64,000 nucleotides of DNA from Cyanoderma ruficeps (taxonomy: Eukaryota > Chordata > Aves > Passeriformes > Timaliidae): NCBI GenBank assembly GCA_008694505.1, contig VZDJ01007755.1, positions 15,790,599 to 15,854,598 on the forward strand, in the 5' to 3' direction. A program made the translations under genes and the position numbers. This document shows, in pieces, positions 1 to 13,499 of this stretch (positions are counted from its first letter, which is position 1; the number at the start of each line of letters is the position of its first letter). The notes beneath the pieces are model-generated. The model was not told the origin of the DNA and made no database searches. It saw only the letters and a program-made list of their open reading frames with translations.

Positions 1-1060
1 TGCCCAGCCGCCAGCAGATTTGCACCACCAAGAGTCACAGAGAGTGCACACTTTTATCAGCCTTGTAAACGCCGGGCTCCTCTCTGTAATTATGTGGGGG
101 GATGAGGCTCTGCTTGGCCTTCCTCTGTGGTCCCCCTTGAGGACGACTGGTGAGGGGCCCTTGAGGGAGAGGGGGGCAGGCAGGGGGGTCGGGGGGCTGG
201 GGTTTTTCATGTGAGATTAAGAAATGAAGATCCCGTTCATTTCGCTTTTATCTGTCTGTGTGCCGTAGCACTGAAGTCTCTGCTCTCCCTGTGTTATATT
301 CAGCGTTCGGAGTGACTCATCTGCAAGCGCAAATTACCTTGCTAAAGTATTCTTAGGAGAAATAATTAGCCACAAGCACCTCCTCTCCAGCCTCCTGTAT
401 GTGCCTCCGGGGACTGGGGCGCTTGACATAAATCATTTAGTCCCGAGCCCTAGCACACACCTTTCCCAAAGGACTCCATAATTGGCAAAGTAGTTGCCAA
501 CCGGGTTTAAAGTGATTTGAAATTGTTTTCCATACAGCCTTGCCGATAGCAAAAGGTTTCCCCCTTTCCTCAAGCATGAGTTACAGTAACATGATTGGAT
601 GTAACCCGTTATTCAGTTCAAGCTGTGATTCTGATACAGTATAGACAATATAAATTCCCCAGAGCTCTGTGAGGCCACCTCAATGGTCCATTTAAGTCCA
701 ATTCAATTAGGCTCACTATAGTTCTTAGGATTTCTTAGGTATGTTTGCAGCAGCCTTGGGGGTTTGAATGTGAGAACAGTATTCATCTAGGAGTTTTAAA
801 TTAGGTCTCAGGTGTCATCATTCTAAATGAATTATTACAGTGGTGTGTTCATGCCATTACAGGTAAGGTTATGTTAGTATCTCCACTCAGCCATATTAAT
901 GCACCGAGGGCTGGAGCTTGGTATGTAAGGTCTTTGCCTTACAGTGTCTGCTTTAACCTCTCCCTCAAAATAATCGGGCTGCCGGGCACTGAGCTGTGTT
1001 TAAAATACATGGAAATAGGTTGTTTACTTTCAGTTTCTGACTGATTGTCAGCAATGTGGA
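1..1060. other. Non-repetitive intergenic block, possible conserved non-coding element(s)
   Basis: No reading frame resembles a protein and no repeat is recognisable. The sequence is compositionally complex and contains several homeodomain-type TAATTA/TAAT cores. Synteny places it between HRH4 and ZNF521, and the flank of ZNF521 is known in vertebrates for gene deserts rich in conserved non-coding elements. Calling this block conserved is inference from texture and position only; no alignment was available. Confidence 0.25.
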
Positions 1061-3884
1061 TTAGGAGGTGCTGCTACACCCGCAGCACTGCCAGTGCACT
1101 TCCCCCCACAGAGAGCTGGGGGAAAGGGGCCCTGCCCAGCCTGGCTCGCTCTCCCTGTCTATGGCAAAGAGGTGTGCAGAGATGAATGGCATCCTAGGAT
1201 GGGCAAAGTAACAGGGGAAAGATGGCAAACCTTGCTCATGCCGTTCTTTCAGCTGTTGGATTTGGGAGTCCTGGTTTTGCTTTATTTCCCTAGCCACAGC
1301 TCATGGGGAGGGAAACATGAAGATGTGCTTCATTTTGCTTTCCCCAGCCTTTCTCCATTTGTGTCTACATCTGATCTCCCTCTGGTATTTAACGCTCCTC
1401 TCAGTGCTTTCAGGAATGAGTGTGGTGAGGGAAGGGAAGCACTTCAGCAGCCCAAATGGCCCCTCCATATTTCATGTCTACAGATGGACACCATTTGGTT
1501 CCTATAACAAGGCAATGCAAATACCAGCTATGTAGATGAAGCTTACTTCAAAGAAGGAAAAAAAAGAAGAAGCAGAGAAGATGAATAATTTTTAGCAGGG
1601 GACTGTGGAAGCCTAAACTGGCATTTGGATTGAATCCTGAGACTAGATTTAAAGGTCAAAGATAGCATGTCTTTATTGGCCTATATGTCAAAATTATTTT
1701 CATTGTTTTACTCTGGTCCCATCTAGTGGCTCCAACAGAAAGTGAGAGACCTTCAGTCCATTGCTGTATTAACTGGGAAAGCCACAGCCCCACTAAGGCT
1801 AAACAGAGAAGGGGCAGGGGATATTTCACAGGTGGAGACGTGAGAAACAAAGCAATCAGTTGGCCTTTACACAGTTTCACACCGGCTGTCAGGTCTCCTG
1901 GATCCAAGCCTCCTGAGACCCATACAGTACTTTCTAGAAGAGTATCCTACTTCTCAGAGCCATAACCTTTTCCAGTTGTTTTTATCCTGGAAATTTCACT
2001 TAGTTTATCTCCACTCTGATTTGCTACATCTTGCTCCTATGCTCTTGGGAGAACCATGTCAATATTTTGCCTGTGTTATGTAGAGGAATAGTCAGAAGAA
2101 AAGACTCAAAATCTTTCCTCTGCTCTCTGTCATATCTTTGCTAGGGCAGACTGTAGCCCTAAGGTCCTTCCAAGATCAAATAAATGCCTCCAGGAAGAAA
2201 AGATCAAAGGAGAAAAAAGCTTAAGAAGTCACTAGTCTGGGTATTTCCTTCTATTAGAGTGGCCCATCATGATTCAAGCAGTCTCATGGGTTACAAAAAT
2301 TATGAGGCAAAGCACATTTCCCTAGGGATAGAGGCCCCCAGGTGAGAGAGAGCATCTGTAGGGCAAATCCACACAGGCAGGACTCACTTTTCTCCCAGCC
2401 ATCCAGAAGAGAGTCAGATCTCACCCACAGGCCAAGGAGCAAGATTAGTACCAATTATTTCCCACATTCTCAGCAGGGCCTCTGGGCAGTGCAGCACTAG
2501 CACAAGCTTCTGGGTATCCCACAACCAGGGTTTTGGCTGAGCACAGAGACATGGGATCCATGAAGGTCGCTGTTCCTCCAAAGACATTTGAAGCACACGC
2601 TGAGGAATGGCTCTGCTGTTTCTGGACCTGAGATGGAATATCCTGACTGCCTTATTATGCCATAGGAGTTCTCTGGGGGATTAACACTAACTAGGGGATG
2701 CCTGCACTGTGCATAGATGACCACTTAACCAAATATATTAGGTGACCTGCTAGGTGCTGGATGTTTTCATTCATTTCCTTTTAGACAGCTTCAATTTTTA
2801 ATAGTAAGATTTGTCTCCTTGTTTTTCCTTGGCATCACCCTCACTTCTTTTAATACTGCTACTATTAAAGTACAATCAAGGTCACTTCAGAGTGTCACTC
2901 CCAGGACTGTCATTTGTTTGCAGATACCCAAGGGAATTAGATCCAAATGACTTAGTCACATATGCAGATATCTTATTGAATCAAGGCCTCAGTGAAAGGG
3001 AATGTGATCAAAAAATATCTCCTAAGGAACAAGATTGATTTGCAACTTTTTACCTTGTTTACCAGAATATTTTTTCTGGGAAAGCCTATGACTTCCTGAA
3101 GTTTTATTTAAGTAATTAATTATACAGATGCATTTTCTTTCCATTTAACTAAATTCTATTCCTAGAAACTTTTGGATGTTTAATCAAAGAAGATTTAGTA
3201 GGAGAAAAACAGGTGCCTGCTTTATATCTTAAGGAAGGTAGGACATTTCACAGAAGACAAATCTTGACATCCCTACAGAACTAATCTAAAGCCAGACTTA
3301 ACAGAATTAACAGAAAAAAAAACCTTCCCTACAACACAAATGCTCAACAGCTCTGTTTTGGACTCTCAGATCTAGGAACCAGTCTTCATCCGTGAGGAGC
3401 TCCTGTTCAACACAAGTATTGGAGAGGAGGAAAAGAGAAGTAAAATTCATTTGCCTTTGTCTCTCTGCTTGCCTGCCTTACAGTCTGCTTCAACCTAAAT
3501 GCTTCTGCTTCTAAAGAAAGCAGAAGTATTCCCAGGTTTGCCTAACACTGTACGGTCTGCAATCATCCTCTCTGGACAGACCCACTGCTTTGGGCTCGCT
3601 GGTGTTTGTCAGATGTTGTCTGCATTGGGAGCACCTGAGGACGCTTCCCAGCTCCCTAACTGGGCAGCCCAGCTGCTCATCTGGGCAAGGCTGGCCACAT
3701 GCTGCTTTCCACACACCCTGCTTGCCCCAGGAAGGGAGTGCAGGCTGGAGACAATGTGCTTTTCTTGGCTCCCTTCCTGGCATCCTGCAGCTCAGCCTTG
3801 ATGCTCTGCAGGTCCACGAGATGCAGCCTTCTTGTCCTGGCTGGACTCCCGCTGCCCTCAGATCTTTGTATGCAGAGAAGAGAT
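1061..3884. other. Intergenic, no gene recognised
   Basis: Short open frames (up to about 145 codons, on both strands) show no domain, no family resemblance and no supporting splice or promoter context. A short A-rich run lies near 1555-1570. I see no structured RNA. Confidence 0.5.
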
Positions 3885-4092
3885 TAACTCTTGACTGTGA
3901 GGGAGCTGAGGCACTGGAAGAGACTGTCCAGAGAAGTTGTGGATGCTCCATCCTTGGAAGTGTTCAAGATCAGGTTGGATGGGGCTTTGAGCAACCTGGA
4001 CTAGTGGAAGGTGTCCCTGCCCATGGCAGGAGTGTTGGATTTGAATGATCTTAAAGGATCCTTCCAACCACCATTCCATGATTCTATGAGTC
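3885..4092 (+). mobile_element. CR1 non-LTR retrotransposon, 3' end, plus orientation
   Basis: The segment follows the CR1 3' terminal consensus: a 'ctgtgagg...gcactggaagag' stretch, then 'ggatgctccatccttgga', then 'ttcaagatcaggttggatgg', ending in the CR1-type tail 'ccatgattctatgag'. It is truncated at the 5' end as usual for CR1, and clearly diverged. It has no coding capacity. Confidence 0.85.
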
Positions 4093-4254
4093 CATGAAGT
4101 GAGCAGCCACAGGAAATGTCAAAGACACTCTAAAACTACTGCTGAGGAAGCCTGCTAATTTCATCAATGTTTCCTTCTACCATCAATCAGTAGCTATCAT
4201 AAACAATGCACAGCACCGACATCCATAGCATCCATACCTCACCCTTCCAGAATC

Positions 4255-4640
4255 CACACGGACCTTTTGCGTGAGACGGGGCTGCTTGGAGCCACTCAAA
4301 GCAGCAGATCCCGCGGTGGGTGTGAAAATCCATGTTCGGCCACTCCATAGCAACCGTCGCTCTCCCGCCCTTGGCTTTCGGAGGGTTTCCGCGGAACAAC
4401 AGTGACATCCAGCGGTCGCATTCACCTGGCCGAACCGCGGGGCTCCTGCTGCTGGAACAGCTCGGGAGCATTAGAGGTGCCCTTGCCTTCATTAGGGCAA
4501 AAAAACCCCCAGCTTGAAGAGAGCTGCCTGGCCGGTGGGAGCGCAGCCCTAAGGGACAGCGGAGTTCGCTCTCCAGCGGCAAACCTGTGCGCTCCTGAAG
4601 GCAGCTGGAGAGTCGCTGGTCAGTCGGGGGAAATCAGAAA
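4255..4640. promoter_or_regulatory. Small orphan CpG-rich patch with an RFX X-box-like site
   Basis: Roughly twenty CpGs occur in under 400 bp (for example ccgcgg twice, tcgctctcccg and accgcgggg), in an otherwise CpG-poor region. No recognisable gene starts here on either strand. At 4345-4354 the sequence ccatagcaac matches the conserved half of an RFX X-box (a GTTGCCATGGCAAC-like palindrome). It could be the promoter of an unannotated non-coding transcript, an enhancer, or a fossil CpG island. The 131-codon minus-strand frame across it has no recognisable domain. Confidence 0.35.
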
Positions 4641-7600
4641 CTGTCCAAAGAATGAGAGCAGAATGAGGGAGAGGCAGTATTTCCGAAGGGGAAGGTCACC
4701 TCTGTGCCTCTGGCCGCTAGCTCCCCAAAACCACAAAAGAGATGGGGAGTAGTCTCACATGAGTGAAATTGTCCTGGTGGTGTTTTTCCATCTCCTTGTT
4801 TCAAACCTCACAATTGTGCCTGTAAATCATCCAGCTACAGTCAAGGGACTGAAAAAAAAAAGGGCAAATGCTGTGATTCTCCTGATATCTGCCCATCACT
4901 GGAACCTTGGCTCCAAAATAGTGAGTACAGGGAAACAGGCAAAATCAAAGGGTCAGTGATGCTGCAACCTCTCTGACTTTTCTCCCCCAGCAGTCCAGCT
5001 TTAGTGTAAATGATGACAAGAGCTACCCTTAAAAAACTGACCTGAGGCTAAGTCTGCACTGGAAACCTCTATCTGTGGAACCACATTGGTTTAAGCAGTG
5101 ACATTTTTATTCCTGTTTTTTATTCCTGGTAAATCCCTAGAGTAGGATTAGCTGTACTAGCAAAAGTTCCTGTGAAGGAGTGATGGCAGGTGAGTTAACA
5201 GGCAGTAGTCTCAGCTCACTAGCAGTGCCTGGGGCAGCCCTAGCTCAGCCTCAGTGGCCTTTTCTCCTGACCCTCCTCCCTCTGAAGCTCAGCCCTTGAG
5301 CTGTGGCTGTGCTGGTGGGCTCTGCGGCTGCGCCAGCTCAGCTCTCCTGCTACAAAGAGACCCTTCATCATCACCCCTGCCTCTGAGATCCCTTATACAG
5401 CAGCAGCCCAGTATTTCCAAGAATATGCATTTACTGGCAATAGAACTGATTACAAGTGCTGCAAGGTAATTTGCCACGACTCCTACACCAATCTTTCCTC
5501 TCATAAGAACTACAATAGTAAAAAATACTCAGTAGGTGGAAAAATGCCATCATAAAGGAGGGAGAAGGGCTTTGTGCACCTGAGTCATTCCTTGTGCATT
5601 AAAGATGAAGGACTGGAGTAACTACATGAGAAGCCACTTCCCAATTTCATTATCCTTGGCTGCACTGTATATATCATTGCTCTAACATTTAAATAATTTA
5701 CATGGATGCTGAGAGAGGAATCCATGACCCATGAATGTTGAGAAGTGGCTTCTTGGTCCCTGAGAGGAAAAAAACCTAGATAATTAATTAAGGTAAATAG
5801 TAGCTTTAATTCTAGCTTTCCCAGTTGCTCCAGAGACATTCAGTATTGTCAGTGAATTGGAAAAAAAATCAATAACTAATTGAGAAGTAAACATTTGCTG
5901 TTACAGGTCATCCCCTGCCACCTCAAGCCACAGAAGGGGAACTCTCTTCTTTTAAAATTGCAGTGCCTCAGGCCAGTTTAAGACATTGATAGGACTTTAG
6001 TAGACCGCCTCCACCTTCCACATGGTGGATTTAAGGGAGGATAGAAACTCTGCAGAACTCCTGCTAGAGCCTTTCACAACTGTGGCTGAGACACCCTCCT
6101 TGCTCCAGCCTTGCTCCAGCCCTGCTCATGTCTCCTAACAATCACCTTCTTTCTAGAAGTACTGGAAGAGGTTTTCTCTGTAGCAATGAATATTTTGGGA
6201 TGCCATGGGCACGTGGCCAGAGCTGGACCTATCCTGGATGAGACAGCCCCAGGACAGATGCTTCTTCCAGAGGCAACTCTCCTTTCGGGGGATACATGCC
6301 ACTGATCCCATGACGATAAAAGGACTTTTTACCACTGCCACTGTCGTAGTTATCATTGCTGGCTGCCCTGACAGGCAGACAGAGGAAAGTGCCCCTGACC
6401 TCATCATGGAGTTACTGCCATTGTAGAGCACCCACAACTGTTCCATGTGTGGAGGCTGAAGAGAAGAACAGACTCTGCTTTTCCACCCCTCACTTAACAG
6501 CTGCAGTAAAACGTGGACCGATCCAGTCTGTAAGAAAAAACCTTCTCACACAATTTCCTTGTTTAACAGTGTTGGCTACTCTGCTGTCTTCCATCCCCAA
6601 GCCTAACAGGGAAAAACCCCTTGGGAAACCAGCTGCTGCTGGAAGTGTAGCAGCTCCAGCGAGGGGCCAGGATCAGAGACAGTGGTGGTAACGCGCCAGG
6701 ACCCTGGAGCCGGGGTACAGCTGTCAGCACAAGATCTGGGTGCCAAAATTACACCAGCACCTCATTAACCTGGAGAGGCAGCTCTGTGCAGCAGAGGAGG
6801 CAGCGATGGCTGAGGAGGAAGAGGCCAGGCTGCTGCTCGGGTGTCAAAGCACAGGCAATAATTGACAGCTACATGCTGGCAGGCAGCAGTGAAGGAGAAA
6901 TCTGTATACTTGTCCTCCCAACATGAGGAAAGAGCCGCGTGGTTCTCTAACAACCTCATTTCGGCATCGTCTTCCTTTTAATGTGCATAATAGCTACCAG
7001 CAGCCTCTCCTGTCAATTGCTGACAAAGGATCCCACCTGGTACTGTGCAGATGCTGCCTCATGAACAACAGGCCACCAGGAGAGAGGTGTTGAGCATTGG
7101 AAGATTTATAGGAATCAAATTCTTCTCTGCAAAAGAGAAAAAATGTGGGTGGCAAGAACAAAAAGGATGAGAATAGCAAAAAAAAAAGAGACAGGGAGGA
7201 AAACCTGTTGTGAGGAAATACAAGAGGAATAAACTTACAGGAAAGAAGTCAGTGGCCCAACCAGACTGGTGTGATGAGTTTGGTCCCCTCTTTTGCTTTT
7301 AAACTGTGTCAGGATTTTTAGTCATGGATACTGTCTTCAGATGGAGGGCTGCATTTGCACAGATAGTTCCTACAATTCCTTTTAAATCATAAGGTTTCCA
7401 AGTAGTTATCATTTCCCTTCCTCCAGGAAGGGCCAGTAAGAAAAAACCCAAGAGGAAAGGCCCATGCAGTGATATTTTACCCGGGTACTTCTCAATCCTT
7501 CCTTTACATTGGTGTAAGTTCCAAAGGAGCTTTTCCTCACGTATACATGTCAATAAGTGTGGATGTCAGATAGCACGGTATCTATGACCACAGACACTAC

Positions 7601-10600
7601 TCCACAATTTGTCTTCATTTTTCACCTTTTTGTTTTGTGGAGGCACAGCTTCTCTTGCTCACCTGGCAAACTGAGTCATCTGACATTACATTTGCACTTT
7701 CCCAGAGGCCAGCAGGCTTCAGCTACTAAGCCATCATCATCCAGCCTCCCCCTATGGGCATAATATGCTAATTTATACCTACAATCAAGCATCTGTGATA
7801 CCATTTGTGCTGCAGATACTGTGGAGGGAATTGATGGTTATTCAGATCTTGTGTTAACTGAGGAAAAACTGATTTATTTCCCCACTGAGTGGAGCAGTTA
7901 CTAAAACCAGTGTGGATGAACTCTGCTTTTTCAATGTGCCTTGGCTGCATGCTAAGAGTTTGGAGTCTAGGTGACTCATTTGTTGGAGAAACTTTGCTCT
8001 CTGAATTATTCACTTATTCAGCCTACTAAGCCAGATAATAGGAGATGGCAGAGCCCTTCCTCATTTCTCAGAGGGTATATTAATATCCTTTAAACATTCA
8101 TACTCTGCCCAAATATATACATTTAAAGACATATTTTTGCCTGTGTTCTTGATATTATTTTATTCTAACTTCACTTGTACCGTGCACGTTTGCCTGGGAA
8201 TAGAGTCATACTTCCACACAAAGAAAGAAGGCAGGTTCCCTTTTTTACAGAGGTATCTTATGTGTGAAGATGCTCAACATTTATCACCTGTGAGAGGAAA
8301 CACCACTGCCCTCTTTGCTGTCCTGTTGTAATTGTCTGTATCTAAAGACTTCAACTCTTTTTTACAACACAAACAACTCTACATGAGTGAATTCACCATA
8401 ATTTACACAGATTCCAGTAATATTTCTCTGAGATAAAATCCAAGATGCGCATTACTTCTTGTGTATATCCAAAACACATTTCATGACACCTTTCTAGCTG
8501 TCTGCCTTTTCACTTACACAGATCCCCATTTCAAATTCACCTCCTGCCTTAAAGTCCTTTGCTGTACCAGGCCCAGGTTCCCCCACACTGCAGACCCCTT
8601 CTGCCCGCTCTCATTTTCCTAAGGGCCCTGCTTCTCTGTCTGCTTTACTTCCCACTCAAGCTGTAAGAATCAGATTAACCTACTCCTCCCTCTTCTTTCA
8701 TTATCACAGCTTCTTCTGTGCTGATCCCTCCTCCTGGAGCACAACCTTCCCACCACAACACTTGTCACTCATTGTGTCCCCAAGCTGTTCCCAGCTCCTC
8801 CAGCAAAGATGAATCACCAAAATCATGGCATCATGGGGATTCAAGCCCCAAAGGTGAGCAAAGTACTGGAGGACCCTGCATGTTCTCAGGGATTTTAGCA
8901 TTGCTATTGTCATTATCACCACATAATTATTTATCACCATAAATTCTGTTAATGAGGAACAATACTGAGTCTAACAACAGACAGATGAGATAGGTGTGAT
9001 CTACCATCCTAGATCCCTCTTCAAGACTCATTTCTTCCAGAATCTCTGAAGGCTGATGAGGAGTCACAGATGTCTGAAATGCTTTTAATGTACAAATTTT
9101 ATTTCCTTCTGTTGTGTATCAAGGCTGGTGACTCCTTTTCAGGCAAGAACCAGATCATCCTGTGATTATAAAGCACCTAGCACAGCTAAATCTCAGTCCA
9201 GCTTGTCTGTCAGCCTCCAGTTATGCAAATCACGATATTATCTGATTGCATGCCTCTCCATTTGTCCCTCCCTTGGGGCTTCCAATATGAGAAAGTCAAT
9301 CAGGGACCACGTCACCCTGTGCATTGTCTATTGCAACAGACTCCTCTACAAAATTAATGTAGCATGGTAATATGTAGAAAGTCTTCACTCAGACTTCCTT
9401 TTTTCCCGTTTATTCTTACAATAGAAACTTAGCAAGGTCACCTGTAATGATAATAATAATGGGATTAAGGGTCATTTCAAACATATATAAGGACAGCTTC
9501 TGATCACAATCAGGTGAAACGCCTCTTTTCTCCTGCTGAGGCCTATTTGCTCTGAGTCATTATTTATCTCTGGCTCTTCACAACCCTGCTGTGCTAATAC
9601 TGTTTCAACAGAGATTTTTAACATTTAATGAAGGCACTATGTTAGATTTTAACCAACTGATTGTTGTATTCTGCATAGCTGAACTTTATTTTTCCCCTTC
9701 ACTTTTTTTCAGGCAAAGCATTACATTTCATTTCGACTAAGTTGCTTTCTGAATAGACCAGATTTAAATATCTGCAAACTTGCTTGCATTTTTTTTTCAC
9801 CTAGGGATAATAAAGCAGCACATGAAAGCCATGTTTCTGAAGTTCATTGCTGGACAACACACTGGAAAAAAAATAACATGGTGAGTAATGGGTGAAAGAA
9901 ATGACACAGTGAGTGCTGTTTTAAGAAGAATCAACACTTTCAAGGAGATAGGAGACCCACAGGGCCTGAGGGTGGCCTGTGGGTATGAGCATGGGAGAGA
10001 ACCAAAGTAATTCCTTCTTGCACAGCCAATGTAAGCCACAGAAATACTCTCAGTGTGTGATTGCACCTTGTAGGGTCAAGAAGCAGCAAAAATCCAATGC
10101 ATACAGACACTGAGAGAATCTAAAGGAAGAAAAAAAGTCTTTTTCAGAGATATCCAGAGTCCTATGGGTCCATTGTACTGTATTACCTATGCCATCCCTT
10201 TGCAGCAGATGAATAAAGAAGGGAGAGTGTTAAATTTCCTGGCATCTATTTTAACACATCTTCCATTCTGGGACCTTAATTATATCCAGGTGGTGTCCAG
10301 GTGCAGTTGTCTGGACTATCTCCACTGGGCACATTTGCTTGTAGAATAGTCTGGTTAGAGGCTTTTTTGTTTTAGAAAAATGTGTTCTCCTGGCCATTCA
10401 TTATGGGCTCACAGTCTTCCCAAATTTTCCCTATGTCCCCAAACTGAAAAATAGCTAATCAAAGCCATAAATAAAAGAAACCCACTTTGACAACTGCAAA
10501 CACTTCTAACTAAGTTTATACAATACATTGGGTATCACTGATTTTTCCAAAATCCACAGCAAGGGCATATTTTAAAGAGTGCAATATTATTTCTGAGATT

Positions 10601-11279
10601 AATACAGTTTGGGTTTTTTTCTTTTTGTTCTTGAGACCACCAAATTTTAATGTAAATCTAAAAAATACTCTGGTGGATCCACTGTGGTGGATCCCTGGAC
10701 TTTATGAAGCAGGAATATGAGAAAAAATGAAGTGATAATTAAAAAAAATTTTTTTGGGGAGGTAGAAGCATTTTCCAATGATCAGACACTGAAGTTCACC
10801 ACCAGATTTGGTTATACCTTACAATCTCAGAGCTAAGTGCTGTCAGAAATGTAATTTTGGCAAACCATGACAGCCTAGACGTGGGTTAGCAAACAAATGT
10901 TTTTAATGGTAATATGGTCTGACAATATCATTAACTGAGCTGACTAACAAGTGTCCTCATCCCCAGCAGCCCTCATTCATTCAGAAGATCATAGTCCAGA
11001 CTTGATATGGTTCATATCTGAGGCACTATAAAATACAGATGATTAAAGAAAATATCTTTTAAGGAGTTATTACAAACTGTCTCAGCTTAAATTAAATGAG
11101 AAACACAGGAAAAGTTTTTATAAGTAGAGTCATTAACTTGAAAGAACAAAAGTGCAGGTAAGTCAGCCAAACTAAATATTAAATATAAAGAAAATGTTCA
11201 GCTTCCCTAAGACAAAGGTGACCAGCATGCTAGAATAGGAAGGATGAGATAATATCCTGCCTTAAATTAGAAAAGCTTT
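4641..11279. other. Intergenic, no gene recognised
   Basis: I find no coding exon, RNA gene or well-preserved repeat. Open frames are short and low in plausibility. AT-rich complex sequence around 9420-9800 (runs of taat, a GATA-like aggtgataa context) could be regulatory, but this cannot be shown from one sequence. A short direct repeat with the shared unit tggtggatcc occurs at about 10671-10695. Confidence 0.45.
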
Positions 11280-11990
11280 GCCACAAGATTTTTCAAGTCT
11301 GTTAGCAAGTCTCTTTGGTAAAGTGATAAGGTTGTGGACAGTGCCATAGGACCGGGGAGCAAGGGCATGACCTCCAATTAGGAAGGTGAAAAAATTGACC
11401 CATATTTACAGGTCTATTAGAGCCACTTGAATAGCTTGCTAGGCTTTAAAATAGTGTTCTGTGGGGAGTCTAATTAATGATGCAGAGGTAAAAGCAATAT
11501 GGGATAAAATGCAACATGGGTTTACTAAAGGCAGACCTTGCCAGACTCACTTAATTTCCTTTTTTTGAAAAGGGAATGATGAGGGCAGCAGGGGAGGTAT
11601 TTCCAGTAAAAATAGGGAAGCATTCATGTCTTTGTATGAGGCCCAGGTGATACCATATGGAAAACTGCTACAATCCTGGTCACCCATGTTTCAGGGAGAT
11701 ACCTTCCAGCTGGAAGAGGCACAGAGAGGTCAGTGGGAAGGTTAGGAAAATGCATGTGAGGTGTCTGGCTGTTCAGCCTAACAAAGGGTGGCTGACTGGG
11801 GATGTGTCTGCGAGAAGCAGCCTGGGGAAAAGAGACCTAGCTAAAATAAAAAGCACTGGGATAGAACCTATACATGCAAAGTGGTCAGAAGTAAATTCAG
11901 GCTGGAAGGAAAATGAGCTGCAAAAGCTTTGCAGCTCAAGCAAAGGTTTCCAACAAGAGCTGTGACACAGAAAGCTAACTACAACTCAGG
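11280..11990 (+). mobile_element. Ancient, heavily decayed CR1/L3-type element, plus orientation
   Basis: Landmarks of the CR1 ORF2 and 3' region appear in order. 'aacatgggtttactaaagg' near 11513 is followed by a 'cagactcacttaatttcc' stretch. Next come 'tacaatcctggtcaccc' near 11669, 'ggctgttcagcctaacaaa' near 11767, and finally 'ggctggaagga...aggtttccaac' to about 11955. These are typical of old amniote CR1 lineages. All frames are interrupted, and both boundaries are approximate. Confidence 0.65.
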
Positions 11991-13499
11991 CTGAGCTGCA
12001 GGTATGTGAGAAAGGATGGCCCAACAAAGTGACCACAGTGTCACTTTGAAGACTCTCAGTTAAGATTTCCTCAGTTCCCACTCAATGATTTCAGACAATT
12101 GATATGGTTTTTCATAAAACACGTGCTCTGAACTAACTTTCAAATCAAATTATTCAAATTAGTTCATGTTAAGAAAATAGCACAAAACTAGCATTGCTAT
12201 TAGTTTTGCTAGTGGCAGGAATTGCTGCTGGCTGCTGACAGGATCCCTTGGCCATTGAAAGCCCTTGTATCATTTTGATGGGCAGGGTGTGATGAGGAGA
12301 TGAGTGCCACACTGTGGTGGATCCCATTTTGCTGCCTCAGAAACATCCCCCCCATTTGAAATCTGTCTTGCTTTAGAAGTCTTTTGCACAGGAAAACAAT
12401 TGTGGATTGTAGCACCCTACTTCCTCTGCTTTCACTTCCTCGGAGAATCAGAACTGGCACACAGAGAAACTACTAAAAAACAAGTAAAACTTTTTAACTT
12501 GTTTACACACTTAAAGTGTTCTCTCTTGAGCTAAATGACCTTCACAGGTCACCTCTAACCAAAATTATTCTGCGGTTATATGAAGTGGTGCTACAGGCCT
12601 TGTCAGCCTCTTCTCCCAGCTGACCCCTCTCTTGGAGGCTGGAAACAGTTTGGAGCAGAAAGGGTCCATTCGTTGCCAGGTACAGCCTACCTACCAGGAT
12701 GGCACTGCAGGACCAAGCCATAAGAAAACTGCTCACAGCATCCCCAAATTCATGAATATTTGAGGGAAAAAAAATTAATGGTAGCAGTAATTTCAGTGGC
12801 GTTGAACACTGAGAGGGACATAATGTGTAACCGAGTCAGCTTTGAAACCTGCTGGATTTGACACAAACTTTGCTGCATGAGGAAGGCTTAATATTTTTTT
12901 TTAATGTCTGAAGGATGGCCTGAAAATCTGCAGCTAAGCTACATTAAAGGTTTAAAGACCATTTATTATTTTCTACTAATCTAAAATCCTTAAATCACCT
13001 TAAACTCTTTGCTCACCTAAGATCTTAAAATAGAAGAACTTAAGCTCCCTGTGTCACTGTATCAAGCATTAATCTGATCAATATTTACTAAACTTATGCA
13101 GATAGAAGTCTAGGCTTTATATTATTAAAAAGTTGTGAGCTTTTAGAACTGTCATGACTAAATGTGGCTCTCAGCCAACTCTGCAAAGGCAGTCTACATT
13201 AATGTGAACATTCAGGCTTCAGAGACAGTTTATTCTCCGTATTGCAGACATCCCTTCAATTTGGGGACCCCTCTTTATCATTTGTGAGGTAGGGGGCCAC
13301 TATAATAAAGAGTAATCAAAAAATACCACACCAGTTTTGTCTGTATGGCTAAGGAATGCATCCCACAATATTTGAAGTTTGTATGGATAACTGCAGTCCA
13401 TCATTTTGTTGTCCTTCAGTGGGGTTTTAGCTGCACATTGTGCAATAATCACAAATATTGTGAAACATAAACAGTCTTTTGATTTATTTTTCAGATCTT
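11991..13499. other. Intergenic, no gene recognised
   Basis: AT-rich complex sequence without a recognisable exon or repeat. Part of it (about 12740-12960) lacks repeat character and could be regulatory, but nothing visible proves this. Confidence 0.4.

Noticed and set aside
3511..3951. 146-codon minus-strand and 152-codon plus-strand open frames overlapping near 3.5-4.05 kb
   Set aside because: They overlap on opposite strands, run into a CR1 element and show no recognisable domain.
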